A DNA stretch of 64,000 bases from Flavobacterium amnicola (GCF_004122165.1 NZ_SBKO01000001.1:496001-560000), one strand, 5' to 3'. Shown: positions 46,117 through 55,435, numbered from the stretch's first letter. Notes: generated from the letters alone by a model not told the origin. Numbers and translations are program-made.

Positions 46117-47547
46117 ATGCCAACAAGTAAAAAGACAAAAATTGTAGCTACACTCGGCCCTGCATGTAGTTCCAAAGAAGTAATAAAAAAAATGATGGAA
46201 GCTGGAGTGGATGTTTTCCGAATCAACTTTTCGCATGCCGATTATTCTGATGTTTCCGAAAGAATTAGAATTATTAGAGAAATCAATGAAGAAAGTGGTT
46301 TCACTACGGCTATTCTTGCCGATTTACAAGGTCCGAAACTTCGTGTAGGAGTGATGAAAGAAGATGTAGTCGTGAATGAAGGCGACTTGGTTACCTTTCA
46401 AACCGCAGAAGATGTTCCGGGCACCAAAGACAGCGTGTACATGACCTACAAAACCTTTCCAAAAGATGTCAATCCAGGAGAAAGAATTTTGTTAGACGAT
46501 GGAAAATTAATTTTCGAAGCGGTTTCTACCGATAGAAAAGCCAAAGTGGTTTGTAAAGTCATTCAAGGAGGTCCGTTAAAGTCGAAAAAAGGAGTCAACC
46601 TTCCGAATACCAAAGTATCTTTACCGGCTTTGACCGAAAAAGACATCAAAGATGCCATTTTCGCTTGTGAAAACAAAGTCGATTGGATGGCCCTTTCGTT
46701 TGTTAGAACGCCTGAAGATTTAAAAGATTTACGCGATTTAATTGAAAAACATTCGGATCATAAAATTCCGATTGTGGCTAAAATTGAAAAACCAGAAGCC
46801 GTAGAAAACATTGACAAAATCGTTGGACATTGCGACGGATTAATGGTAGCCCGTGGTGATCTGGGAGTTGAAATTCCAGCGCACGAAGTACCGTTAATTC
46901 AGAAAAAACTAATTCACAGAGCGAAGTTGGCGCGTATTCCGGTAATTGTGGCAACACAAATGATGGAAACAATGATTACCAGCTTAACACCCACTCGTGC
47001 GGAAGTAAATGACGTGGCAAATTCAGTAATGGATGGTGCCGATGCGGTAATGCTTTCTGGCGAAACTTCGGTAGGGAATTATCCAATACAAGTCATTGAA
47101 AAAATGACTCAAATTATCGAAGCCGTGGAAGATTCACCACTCATTCATGTGCCTCAAAAGCAACCTCAAATCAAAACGAATCGTTTTATCACCAAACACA
47201 TATGTTACCACGCCGCCATATTAGCCGATGATATTGAAGCCAAAGCGATTACCACCTTAACCAATAGCGGGTATACCGCGTTTCAGGTTTCGGCATGGCG
47301 CCCGCATGCACATGTGCTTGTTTTCACGTCCAACAAACGTATTTTAACCCAATTGAATTTATTATGGGGCGTAAAAGCGTTCCTTTATGATAAATTCGTA
47401 AGTACCGACGACACGATTGATGATATCAATGCCATGGCCAAAGAAAGTGGTTATGTAAAAAAAGGCGATCTTTTGGTAAACCTTGCCGCGATGCCAGTCG
47501 TAGCCAAAGGAATGGTGAATACCTTACGTATTTCAGAGATTGAGTAA
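46117..47547 (+). CDS. pyk: pyruvate kinase
   Basis: This enzyme converts phosphoenolpyruvate and ADP to pyruvate and ATP. Motifs: KTKIVATLGPACSS at the N-terminus, FRINFSHADY, the active-site IPIVAKIEKPEAVENID, MVARGDLGVEI, and ATQMMETMI followed by DGADAVMLSGETSVGNYP. The length of 476 residues is that of class II enzymes. It is the second gene of its unit and is followed by a strong terminator. Confidence 0.97.
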   Translation: MPTSKKTKIVATLGPACSSKEVIKKMMEAGVDVFRINFSHADYSDVSERIRIIREINEESGFTTAILADLQGPKLRVGVMKEDVVVNEGDLVTFQTAEDVPGTKDSVYMTYKTFPKDVNPGERILLDDGKLIFEAVSTDRKAKVVCKVIQGGPLKSKKGVNLPNTKVSLPALTEKDIKDAIFACENKVDWMALSFVRTPEDLKDLRDLIEKHSDHKIPIVAKIEKPEAVENIDKIVGHCDGLMVARGDLGVEIPAHEVPLIQKKLIHRAKLARIPVIVATQMMETMITSLTPTRAEVNDVANSVMDGADAVMLSGETSVGNYPIQVIEKMTQIIEAVEDSPLIHVPQKQPQIKTNRFITKHICYHAAILADDIEAKAITTLTNSGYTAFQVSAWRPHAHVLVFTSNKRILTQLNLLWGVKAFLYDKFVSTDDTIDDINAMAKESGYVKKGDLLVNLAAMPVVAKGMVNTLRISEIE

Positions 47548-47549
47548 GT

Positions 47550-47591
47550 AAAAAACTTCTTCAGAAAATATTAAATTAAAATTCAAACCGT
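47550..47591. repeat. 42-nt direct repeat, left copy
   Basis: This block matches 48229-48270 at 39 of 42 positions. Read leftwards it contains codons for R-R-F-E-F and a stop, mirroring the L-R-F-E-F end of dinB. Confidence 0.85.
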
Positions 47592-47619
47592 CTCGTTCTT
47601 ACAACGAGACGGTTTTTTT
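47585..47619 (+). terminator. pyk terminator
   Basis: AAACCGTCTCGTT and AACGAGACGGTTT form a perfect 13-bp stem with a 5-nt loop, followed by T-run. Confidence 0.9.
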
Positions 47620-47651
47620 CATAAGTTTACAACTAGCGCCTGCAATTAATT

Positions 47652-48230
47652 ATGAAAAATATTTTAAAATATATATTGCTTTTTAGCGTGTTATCTTGTA
47701 AAAGCCAAGTAACTACAATTGTACCACTTTCGAGCTACGATTATCCAAATGGAGCTTATGTAAAAGATTTAAATAATGAATTAGATTATTATGTAGGAAC
47801 ATGGCAAGGAATTTTAAACAATAAAAAGTACATTTTTGAATTTGTGAAATTTACACAACATCAAAGGGGATTGGTTAACGAAGATTATTATTACAGAGAT
47901 GAATTAAAAGGTAAGCTAAAAGTTATTGATTTACAAAATAATCAAGTTTTATATGATAATCTAAATGCTATAAATTATGATGATTATCTAATTTTAGGAT
48001 TATCAAAAAGAAATGGTATGTTTAGTTTTATGTATAGAGACAAGCCTGAAAAATGTTATCTTACAGCAGAATTTGATTTAAGGCGCATTAATGGTCAACC
48101 AAATCAATTGACATATTGTTATTTTACGTTAAAAAGTTATGGTGGATTGTCAGATTGTATAACGTATCAGAATTTACATGATATTCCAAATTTTTTACCC
48201 AAAGCTGACTTAATACTAACCAAACAATAA
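47652..48230 (+). CDS. DUF6705-like lipoprotein
   Basis: This 192-residue protein has a lipoprotein signal (LLFSVLSCKSQ). The segments GAYVKDLNNELDYYVGTWQG and FEFVKFTQHQRG resemble the DUF6705 family, common in Flavobacterium and Chryseobacterium and often present in several copies per genome. It is AT-rich relative to pyk. It lies between two copies of a 42-nt repeat that includes the dinB 3' end, as if inserted between pyk and dinB. The function is unknown. Confidence 0.7.
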   Translation: MKNILKYILLFSVLSCKSQVTTIVPLSSYDYPNGAYVKDLNNELDYYVGTWQGILNNKKYIFEFVKFTQHQRGLVNEDYYYRDELKGKLKVIDLQNNQVLYDNLNAINYDDYLILGLSKRNGMFSFMYRDKPEKCYLTAEFDLRRINGQPNQLTYCYFTLKSYGGLSDCITYQNLHDIPNFLPKADLILTKQ

Positions 48231-48270
48231 AAAACTCCTTCAGAAAATATAAAATTAAAACTCAAACCGT
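48229..48270. repeat. 42-nt direct repeat, right copy
   Basis: This copy overlaps the last codons and stop of dinB (48255-48270) and the stop codon of the DUF6705-like gene. Confidence 0.85.
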
Positions 48271-49337
48271 AGTTGCACCACTACGGTTTTTTTGATTTCG
48301 GTATTGAGGTTGGACAAGGAAATTCCCAATAATCGCACCGAATCTTTCATTTTTTCTTGGTACAATAATTCTTTGGCATTTTCGAATAACAAGCCACTAT
48401 CTGAAATGAAATAAGGCAAGGTTTTGCTTCGGGTTTGTTGCGTAAAATCGGAGTATTTGATTTTTAGCGTAATCGTTTTTCCAGAGATTTTATGTTTTTG
48501 CAATCGTTTGGAAAGTTCTTTGGCGATTCGGTTTAATTTTTCTTCCATAAAAATTTCGGAAGTCAAATTGGTATTGAAGGTATGCTCGGCCGCCACCGAT
48601 TTGGTCGTGCGATTCGGTTTCACTTGACTGTTGGAAATACCGCGCACCAAAAAATAATAATGTCGGCCACTTTTACTAAAATGTGATTCTAAAAACTCTA
48701 ACGATTTTGATTTCAAGTCCAAACCCGTATAAATCCCCAATTGGTACATTTTTTCAGTCGTTACTTTCCCAATACCGTAGAATTTTTTCACATCCAAACC
48801 TTCCAAAAACGTTTCCACATCTTCCGGATTAATCGTTTTTTGACCGTTGGGTTTGTTGTAATCGGAAGCAATTTTTGCCACAAATTTATTCACCGAAATA
48901 CCAGCTGAAGCAGTTAATCCCACTTCTTCAAAAATACGTTGGCGAATTTCTTGCGCCAATAAGGTCGCACTTGGATTCCCTTTTTTGTTTTCGGTGACAT
49001 CAAGGTACGCTTCGTCTAGCGAAAGTGGTTCGACCAAATCGGTGTAGTCATGAAATATCTTTCTGATCTTTTTAGAAATCTCTTTGTAACGATCAAATCG
49101 CGGTCGGACAAAAATCAAATCGGGACACAACCGTTTCGCCTGAATGCCGCTCATGGCACTCCGCACGCCAAATTTACGCGCTTCATAACTCGCTGCCGAT
49201 ACCACGCCACGCACTTCACTTCCGCCCACAGCCAAAGGTTTCCCTTTGAGTTCGGGATGGTCCATTTGCTCGACAGAAGCGTAAAAAGCATCCATGTCGA
49301 CGTGGATTATTTTTCTTTGCGGAATTGATTCGGTCAT
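48255..49337 (-). CDS. dinB: DNA polymerase IV
   Basis: This is a Y-family translesion polymerase. The catalytic residues are in HVDMDAFYASVEQ (Asp) and SLDEAYLDVT (Asp-Glu). GVVSAASYEARKFGVRSAM is the conserved fingers region, and YGIGKVTTEKMYQLGI is the helix-hairpin-helix. The length of 360 residues is normal. The C-terminal L-R-F-E-F may act as a clamp-binding end, as such short hydrophobic tails do in DinB. A TAAATTTG sequence lies only 5 nt before the start, suggesting a very short or absent leader. Confidence 0.95.
   Translation of the reverse strand: MTESIPQRKIIHVDMDAFYASVEQMDHPELKGKPLAVGGSEVRGVVSAASYEARKFGVRSAMSGIQAKRLCPDLIFVRPRFDRYKEISKKIRKIFHDYTDLVEPLSLDEAYLDVTENKKGNPSATLLAQEIRQRIFEEVGLTASAGISVNKFVAKIASDYNKPNGQKTINPEDVETFLEGLDVKKFYGIGKVTTEKMYQLGIYTGLDLKSKSLEFLESHFSKSGRHYYFLVRGISNSQVKPNRTTKSVAAEHTFNTNLTSEIFMEEKLNRIAKELSKRLQKHKISGKTITLKIKYSDFTQQTRSKTLPYFISDSGLLFENAKELLYQEKMKDSVRLLGISLSNLNTEIKKTVVVQLRFEF
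48264..48296 (+). terminator. terminator of DUF6705-like gene, inside dinB end
   Basis: AAACCGTAGT pairs with ACTACGGTTT over a 6-nt loop, followed by seven T. It is encoded within the 3' coding end of the convergent dinB. Confidence 0.75.
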
Positions 49338-49362
49338 TACACAAATTTAATACCTTTATCTC

Positions 49363-49860
49363 ATGATTGAAATAGAACGCAAATTTTTAGTTTTAAACAA
49401 CGATTTTAAATCGCAAGCCACCTCCGAAAATCGAATTGTACAAGGGTATTTGAATTCGAATCCAGAACGAACTGTTCGCGTTCGTATAAAAGGCAACAAA
49501 GGATTTTTAACGATTAAAGGAAAAGGAAACGAAAGCGGCACGTCTCGAATGGAATGGGAAAAAGAAATTAATTTACAAGATGCCGAACAACTGCTTTCGC
49601 TGTGTGAAAAAGGAAGTATCGATAAAATTCGATACGAAATTCCCCTTGGAAACCACACCTATGAAGTGGATGTTTTTGCGGGAGAAAATAACGGTTTAAT
49701 TATCGCTGAAATAGAATTACAATCGGAAGATGAAAATTTCGAAACACCATCTTGGTTAGGAAAAGAAGTTACCGGCAACGAGCGTTACTATAACGCCTAT
49801 TTGAGCAACAACCCTTACTTGACTTGGACTTCGACATCCCGAGACTTCGGGACAGTCTAA
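49363..49860 (+). CDS. CYTH-domain triphosphate hydrolase-like protein
   Basis: This 165-residue protein belongs to the CYTH/triphosphate tunnel family: the opening EIERKFLV (ExExK), then GYLNSNPERTVRVRIKG, FLTIKG, and IAEIELQSEDE supply the tunnel's charged residues. Bacterial members hydrolyse inorganic triphosphate or act as class IV adenylate cyclases. The last residues (SRDFGTV) are encoded by a palindromic repeat fragment and are not part of the domain. It is divergent from dinB by 25 nt. Confidence 0.88.
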   Translation: MIEIERKFLVLNNDFKSQATSENRIVQGYLNSNPERTVRVRIKGNKGFLTIKGKGNESGTSRMEWEKEINLQDAEQLLSLCEKGSIDKIRYEIPLGNHTYEVDVFAGENNGLIIAEIELQSEDENFETPSWLGKEVTGNERYYNAYLSNNPYLTWTSTSRDFGTV

Positions 49861-49866
49861 AGCATG

Positions 49867-50355
49867 TTATTTCTTATGAGCCACTTCGATTTTAACCCTC
49901 ATTTCACCACCGCCTTTATTGGTAGCCAAATACATAAAGGCTCTTTTAGACAAATCGATTTCACGTGAACGCACATGTGGACCACGATCATTAATCTTCA
50001 CAATGATGGTTCTGCCGTTTCTGAGATTGGTAACGCGTACTTTTGTTCCAAAAGGTAATCTTCTGTGTGCTGCCGTTAATTTTTTATTATCAAAACGTTC
50101 TCCACTGGCAGTTCTTCTTCCGTTGAATTTATTGGAATAGTAAGAGGCGTGTGCATTACTTTTATACAGCTTGTAATTGTACAAACCTTCTTCGATAGAA
50201 AGGCTATCAATAAGCGCTAAGGTCGAGTCAGGCTTCACTGTGTCTTGTACCACTTGCTTGTACACTTTTTGAGATTCAAACTTCTGAAACGAAAAATTTG
50301 AAGTCATAAGTGACGCTATAATTGTGGTAATTCCGATATATATTTTATTAATCAT
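49867..50355 (-). CDS. rlpA: RlpA-like double-psi beta-barrel protein
   Basis: This secreted protein belongs to the RlpA family, whose studied members are lytic transglycosylases of denuded septal glycan. An N-terminal hydrophobic segment (IYIGITTIIASLMTSNFSF) is followed by about 45 linker residues and a domain with ASYYSNKFNGRRTASGERFD, LPFGTKVRVTNLRNGR, and VKINDRGPHVRSREIDLS, where the catalytic Asp is expected. There is no SPOR domain. The 162-residue length is that of minimal RlpA proteins. Confidence 0.88.
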   Translation of the reverse strand: MINKIYIGITTIIASLMTSNFSFQKFESQKVYKQVVQDTVKPDSTLALIDSLSIEEGLYNYKLYKSNAHASYYSNKFNGRRTASGERFDNKKLTAAHRRLPFGTKVRVTNLRNGRTIIVKINDRGPHVRSREIDLSKRAFMYLATNKGGGEMRVKIEVAHKK

Positions 50356-50402
50356 ATTCTTTATTATTTACCCACATTATACAAATACCGTACCCAAAAC
50401 AA

Positions 50403-50428
50403 AAAAAGCCCTTCAAAAGAGGACTTTA
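50403..50428 (-). terminator. terminator of four-helix membrane gene
   Basis: On the leftward strand AAAGTCCT pairs with GGGCTTT-type sequence (one U-G), followed by seven T. Confidence 0.6.
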
Positions 50429-50434
50429 ATACTA

Positions 50435-50857
50435 TTATGCCAACCAGCTAGACCAAGGCAAACGTGATAAAATCAGTACTAAGCCTAATCCGTACATCAC
50501 GGCTATTTTTTTAAATTTAGCAGGACTTTCTGTCAATTTTTTATGCTTTGACCAACCAATTGTTATTAATGCAATGGCGATTACATTAATTAATGGATGC
50601 TCCATAGAAGTTAAACGAAGTGCTGCTTCTTTCATATTAAAACCGGAAAGACCAAGAGGAGAAACAAAATATAAAATCAATCCCACCAACAACTGAATGT
50701 GAGCAGCAATTAATCCGAATAATGCTATTTTTCTATCTTTAGCCGTAAACTCTTTATTTGATGTTACTCCCATCACACTATTTAGGATAGCAAACACCAA
50801 TAATATCAGGGCTATATACGCCCAACCAGAATGAAATTTTTGAATGAATTCGTACAT
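50435..50857 (-). CDS. four-helix membrane protein, unknown
   Basis: This 140-residue integral membrane protein has four hydrophobic segments (WAYIALILLVFAILNSVM, IALFGLIAAHIQLLVGLIL, INVIAIALITIGW, VMYGLGLVLILSRLPW). His residues in KFHSGW, AAHIQLL and MEHPLIN lie at positions suited to binding a haem b, as in small cytochrome-b-like proteins, but this is inference. Similar Bacteroidota proteins are sometimes mislabelled as ribosomal protein L27; it is clearly not ribosomal. Confidence 0.6.
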   Translation of the reverse strand: MYEFIQKFHSGWAYIALILLVFAILNSVMGVTSNKEFTAKDRKIALFGLIAAHIQLLVGLILYFVSPLGLSGFNMKEAALRLTSMEHPLINVIAIALITIGWSKHKKLTESPAKFKKIAVMYGLGLVLILSRLPWSSWLA

Positions 50858-50877
50858 TTTGAAAGTTTTAGTTTAAA

Positions 50878-50885
50878 CAAATATA
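50878..50885 (-). promoter_or_regulatory. -7 element of four-helix membrane gene
   Basis: TATATTTG on the leftward strand, 20 nt before the start codon. Confidence 0.4.
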
Positions 50886-50892
50886 CTAAAAA

Positions 50893-50922
50893 TAAAAAAC
50901 CATCACACTAAGCATGATGGTT
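50893..50922 (-). terminator. terminator of TonB receptor-fasciclin unit
   Basis: AACCATCA pairs with TGATGGTT over 9 nt; a T-run follows on the leftward strand. Confidence 0.8.
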
Positions 50923-50946
50923 AAATATCGATTATAATAATGAATA

Positions 50947-52008
50947 TTATGGCAATACGGGTTGTAATACTCTATCAACAGTATGGATATTTCCATTTGC
51001 AGCTTGAATATTAACAAATTTAATATTACTAGCTGCAACAGCTATTACAGGTAGTTCTGTGATTTTTACCGTCCCTTTTGTGATTTTAAATTGCTGAGCA
51101 GTAGCTGCTAAAGTTGTTATAGTTACATCAGTAGTAGCCGAAGAAGATGTCCAAGATGTTGCCGAACTAGACGTTAAATTCCCATTAGAAACATGGTATC
51201 TTAGAATTTTAGAAATATTGGTTGGCGTAGCATTAGTCCCCGTTATGAAACCTCCTGGAGCTAGTGCCGTATCAAATGCTGTATTTAAAGGTGCAAACAC
51301 TGTAAATGGACCGTTACCGTTTAATGTAGTTAATACCGCCGATTGGTCTCCGTAAGGACCTGTAGCTGTACTTGAAAGTACTGATAACAAGGACGCTAAA
51401 TCGGGATTTGCAACAACATGATTTACAATTCTTGGTAGTTTTATTACATTATCCACTTTGTGAACAATACCATTGCTGGCATCAATATCGGCAAAAACAA
51501 CTTTTGCACCACCATTAGAAATCCCACCGTTTACTAAAACATCAGTACCAACTTTGTTTACAAACATACTTAACGTTGTAGATCCAACTCCAGCTGCAAA
51601 TGTCTTTGAGTAACCAGCAGTAAGTAAATCATTAGATCTGGTTCCAACTCCCAAAACATGGTTTTGTAGAATCTTTTTCAATTCAGCAATTTGAGCTGCT
51701 GACATCGAAGTTGAATTAATATTAGCATCTACTAAAAATCCAGCAGGAATTAAAGTTGAAGAATAGGCTGCAAATGCTGTATTATTTGGCGCAAATATAG
51801 TGTATGATCCTGGGTTTGTTAATGTTGTCGACAATTGTGTCACCTCCAAAGCCTTTAACAAAACACTAAAATTAGAGTCATTTTTAAAACTTTCTATAAT
51901 TGTTGGAAATTTGACAACATCTACTGTATCCTTATCATCACATGAATTTGCGAAAAAAGCAAATGCTACAACACTTAACATTTTTATTATTTGATTTTTA
52001 ATTTTCAT
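50947..52008 (-). CDS. lipoprotein with two fasciclin (FAS1) domains
   Basis: A lipoprotein signal (VVAFAFFANSC followed by DDKD, a possible surface-export signal) precedes two FAS1 domains at about residues 35-190 and 195-353. Each shows the H1 and H2 signatures: YTIFAPNNTAF with KILQNHVL in the first, FTVFAPLNTAF with KILRYHV in the second, and each ends in NGIVHKVDNV or NGNIHTVDRV. FAS1 domains act in adhesion or ligand binding. It follows a TonB receptor by 31 nt and may be its partner at the cell surface. Confidence 0.9.
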   Translation of the reverse strand: MKIKNQIIKMLSVVAFAFFANSCDDKDTVDVVKFPTIIESFKNDSNFSVLLKALEVTQLSTTLTNPGSYTIFAPNNTAFAAYSSTLIPAGFLVDANINSTSMSAAQIAELKKILQNHVLGVGTRSNDLLTAGYSKTFAAGVGSTTLSMFVNKVGTDVLVNGGISNGGAKVVFADIDASNGIVHKVDNVIKLPRIVNHVVANPDLASLLSVLSSTATGPYGDQSAVLTTLNGNGPFTVFAPLNTAFDTALAPGGFITGTNATPTNISKILRYHVSNGNLTSSSATSWTSSSATTDVTITTLAATAQQFKITKGTVKITELPVIAVAASNIKFVNIQAANGNIHTVDRVLQPVLP

Positions 52009-52039
52009 ATCTCTATTTTTTTTAAATTTTTAAGACTAA

Positions 52040-55000
52040 TTATTTACCCCCTATTGTGTATCTTAAAGTAAATTGTGCTTGCCAAACATCATTTACTGAA
52101 GTGTTTTTTTGAAACGTATCACGAGCTAAGAAACGCTTTCCAGTGTTATCTGTTTGAAGTGCCATAGTATATCCTGGAATATAGTTATTTGAACTACTTG
52201 GCGCTTGAGATACATTTAAAATGTTTTGGGCAGTAGCTCGTTGTGAAATACCCCAATCTCTATTTAGCATATTGGTAAAATTCAAGATATCGGCTCTAAA
52301 TTGAAAAGCATTCTTTTTTCCTGCAATTTTGATATAAAAATCTTGTGTTACCGATAAATCTATTCGGTGTAACATCGGTAAAATATTGCTATTTCTTTGT
52401 GCATATTGGCCTCTACGTTTTGACAAATAAGGATCTTGTTCAATAAATTTATCAAATGCTTCCGCTTGTTGTGCTGCGGTATACAACACCAATGTTGAAC
52501 CTCCAAAATTTTGAGTGATGTCGACAAAACGTAAATCTGAAGCATCTTTAGGGACATACAACAAGTCATTCCCATTGATTCTATCTCCGTTCACATCACC
52601 CGAATAAGTATATGAAAACGGATTCGCTTTTTCACCAATGTATCCTAAACTGAATGAAGTTGCTCCTCCTAGTTTTCTACCATAATCAATTTTATATCCT
52701 AAAATACCTATCAATCGGTGTGGTGTATTGTTGTTTGATTTTGCTAACTCCAAATCATTGTTTCCATTTACAGAACGAGCACCTGTCCAGGAACCAGCAG
52801 CAACTGATCCAGGAGAAATTAAATCATAAGCATCTGAACGGGTGTAAGCAACCGATCCCCAAATACCATTTTTATAGGGATACTCTAATTTATACGTAGT
52901 AGAATAAAAATACCCTTTGTTAGAATTTGATAAAACGATACCGTTAGAAACATTGTTATTTACTCTAACTCCGTTATCGGTTCCAGAGTAATATGGTCGA
53001 TTATCGCCACTAACACTTCCGTTAATTGTTCCTACTGGCTCTGCTAAATTTGCGTTATAGTAAAAAATTTCATTAATATTTTTATTAAAAATTCCTTCCA
53101 CTGTTCCTACAAAACCGAATGGTAATTTTTGATCTAATGCCACATTGGTTTTCCATACTTGAGGGAACTTAAAGTTTGTATCTGTAAAAGCCAAATCAAA
53201 TGTAGAAGGTAAGGTCGGTGTACTTGGAATAAAATATTGATTAGGATTAGACGTAAACCCATAACCTCCAGCAATTAAAGCATCTCCTGAAACATCTACA
53301 AATCCGGTTAACACTCCATTATTACCAATTTGATTCGAAAGATACACCAAAGGCGGTCTTCCTGTAAAAATTCCTGTTCCTCCTCTAACTTGAGTCGTTG
53401 CATCCCCTTTTACATCCAAATTGAAACCTAATCTTGGTTCGAATAAATATTGTGTTTTAGGCATTTCTCCCGTATTAAACCTTTCTCCGTTAGCAAATGT
53501 CATCGCAGTTACCGCTTTGTTTTCCATCGCTGTGTCTTTAAAATCGATACGGGTAGCACGTAAACCAAATGTTACTTTGAAATTATCAAACACCTTGATC
53601 TCATCTTGTGCATATACGTCAATTTTATTTGATTTTAGTAATTGCATTGGATCTCCTCCACCAGGTAAAGCTGAATATCTGAATTGGAAACGTGATGGTA
53701 AATTATTTACCGAAGGTTGACCTCCATTAGCAACAGATTCATTAGCCGCGTCATAAAAATTTTGAAGACTATCAAAAATGTATACTCCGTTTGATCCTGA
53801 GAAGAATAGGTTATTAGAAGTAAAACGTTCAAAATTTGCACCAAAAACTAGCGTGTGTTTTCCAAAATTACCAGTTACATTATTGGTAAAATGTAGGGTG
53901 GAATAATTTAGCAAATTTCCTTTGGTGAAAGGGTCTAATCCAACTGAAATAAAATTGGTATTATTAGCTGGATTTTTAATATCAATAGTAGGAAATAATC
54001 CACCACCTTGTAACGATCTATCTTCTATTTGTTTGTCATACCCCGCTATAAAATTATTACTCCATTTTTGAGACAACTTACTATCAAACTCTACAACAAT
54101 AGATCTCGTATTATCTTGAATTTCATACCCACTGTTTTGGTAGGACATTGAGTTTTGATTGTTTGTTCTTCCTCCAAACCCTAAGGAACTAGAATTAGAA
54201 GTTAAATTATCTGATTTAGAATCATGGTGAACATATCTTGCCGTTAACTTATGATTATCACTAATATTCCAGTCAATTCTACCCAAGAATTTTCTTGAAA
54301 CTCTTTCAGAATCAAAACCTTCCCATGGACCTGTTTCGTAGCCAAATTTTTCACGCATAAAATTTGATAACGTTTCCATTTGATTATATGTTGGCGCCGA
54401 TATTTGACTACCTTGCAATGGTGAACCACCAGAAACCCATGTAGTCGCTGGACTAGTATTATCTACCGTTTCATAATTTCCAAAAATAAATAATTTGTTT
54501 TTGATAATTGGAGCACCGAAACGAGCACCGAAAACTTTTTCATCAAATTTAGCTGGTTCAATTTTAACTTCTCCAGCCTTAGTCCCCACATAATATTTTT
54601 TATTATTTCTAAAAGAATGATAAACAGACGATTCAACCTCATTAGTACCACTTCTTGTAACGGCATTAATACCCGAACCTACAAAACCTGATTGTCTGAC
54701 ATCAAAAGGAGCAATATTAACTTGTACCTGTTCGATAGCATCTAGCGAAATAGCAGTAGAACCAGTTCTTCCACCGGCTTGAGCACTAGAACCCAAACCA
54801 AATCCATCATTAAATACCGATCCGTCAATTGTAAAATTATTAAGTCTAGAATCTTGTCCCCCAAAAGAACCACCACTACCTGCGTTCGCATTATATTTCG
54901 TAATAGCACTAATAGATCTTGAGCCAATCACTGGAGCGGCATTTATTTCTCTGGAATTAAATTGTTGCGATGCACCATTTCTTCCTTTAGAAAAAGTGGG

Positions 55001-55366
55001 ATTTCTAGTAGATTTTACTACCACTTCTTCAAGAGCATTCATTTCATCAACAATAATGGTATTAACATTTACATTGCTTCCTAACGGAGCATTAACATCT
55101 GAAATTATAGATGTTTTAAATCCCATAAAGCTGAATTTTACCTCGTAAGGTCCTCCTGGTCTTACAGAAGGAATACTATAACCACCGGCATTATCAGTAT
55201 TTGTAAAATATTTTGTACCTGTTGGTTGATGAACAACTTCGACATTAACACCTGGCATCGTCTCTCCTTTGTTCGATTTAACAGTACCTGAAATCGCTGA
55301 TTTCGTCACTTGTGAAAAAGCAAAAGAAGAAACAAAAACCAGAAAAAGAATTAAGGCTTTTTTCAT
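52040..55366 (-). CDS. Oar-like TonB-dependent receptor
   Basis: This 1108-residue outer-membrane receptor has a signal peptide (LILFLVFVSSFAFSQ), an N-terminal carboxypeptidase-regulatory-like domain (ISGTVKSNKGETMPGVNVEV), a short plug (NNFTIDGSVFND) and a long barrel ending in FTLRYTIGGK. It resembles Oar-type rather than SusC-type receptors and has no SusD partner. Instead a FAS1 lipoprotein follows. The cargo is unknown; peptides or adhesion functions are possible. A 22-nt perfect palindrome lies about 70 nt upstream. Confidence 0.88.
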   Translation of the reverse strand: MKKALILFLVFVSSFAFSQVTKSAISGTVKSNKGETMPGVNVEVVHQPTGTKYFTNTDNAGGYSIPSVRPGGPYEVKFSFMGFKTSIISDVNAPLGSNVNVNTIIVDEMNALEEVVVKSTRNPTFSKGRNGASQQFNSREINAAPVIGSRSISAITKYNANAGSGGSFGGQDSRLNNFTIDGSVFNDGFGLGSSAQAGGRTGSTAISLDAIEQVQVNIAPFDVRQSGFVGSGINAVTRSGTNEVESSVYHSFRNNKKYYVGTKAGEVKIEPAKFDEKVFGARFGAPIIKNKLFIFGNYETVDNTSPATTWVSGGSPLQGSQISAPTYNQMETLSNFMREKFGYETGPWEGFDSERVSRKFLGRIDWNISDNHKLTARYVHHDSKSDNLTSNSSSLGFGGRTNNQNSMSYQNSGYEIQDNTRSIVVEFDSKLSQKWSNNFIAGYDKQIEDRSLQGGGLFPTIDIKNPANNTNFISVGLDPFTKGNLLNYSTLHFTNNVTGNFGKHTLVFGANFERFTSNNLFFSGSNGVYIFDSLQNFYDAANESVANGGQPSVNNLPSRFQFRYSALPGGGDPMQLLKSNKIDVYAQDEIKVFDNFKVTFGLRATRIDFKDTAMENKAVTAMTFANGERFNTGEMPKTQYLFEPRLGFNLDVKGDATTQVRGGTGIFTGRPPLVYLSNQIGNNGVLTGFVDVSGDALIAGGYGFTSNPNQYFIPSTPTLPSTFDLAFTDTNFKFPQVWKTNVALDQKLPFGFVGTVEGIFNKNINEIFYYNANLAEPVGTINGSVSGDNRPYYSGTDNGVRVNNNVSNGIVLSNSNKGYFYSTTYKLEYPYKNGIWGSVAYTRSDAYDLISPGSVAAGSWTGARSVNGNNDLELAKSNNNTPHRLIGILGYKIDYGRKLGGATSFSLGYIGEKANPFSYTYSGDVNGDRINGNDLLYVPKDASDLRFVDITQNFGGSTLVLYTAAQQAEAFDKFIEQDPYLSKRRGQYAQRNSNILPMLHRIDLSVTQDFYIKIAGKKNAFQFRADILNFTNMLNRDWGISQRATAQNILNVSQAPSSSNNYIPGYTMALQTDNTGKRFLARDTFQKNTSVNDVWQAQFTLRYTIGGK

Positions 55367-55435
55367 ATTACGCTTGTTTTTTTAATTTGTCGCAAATTTC
55401 ACTCAATTTTAGTCATGACGTGTTAAGCAAACATT

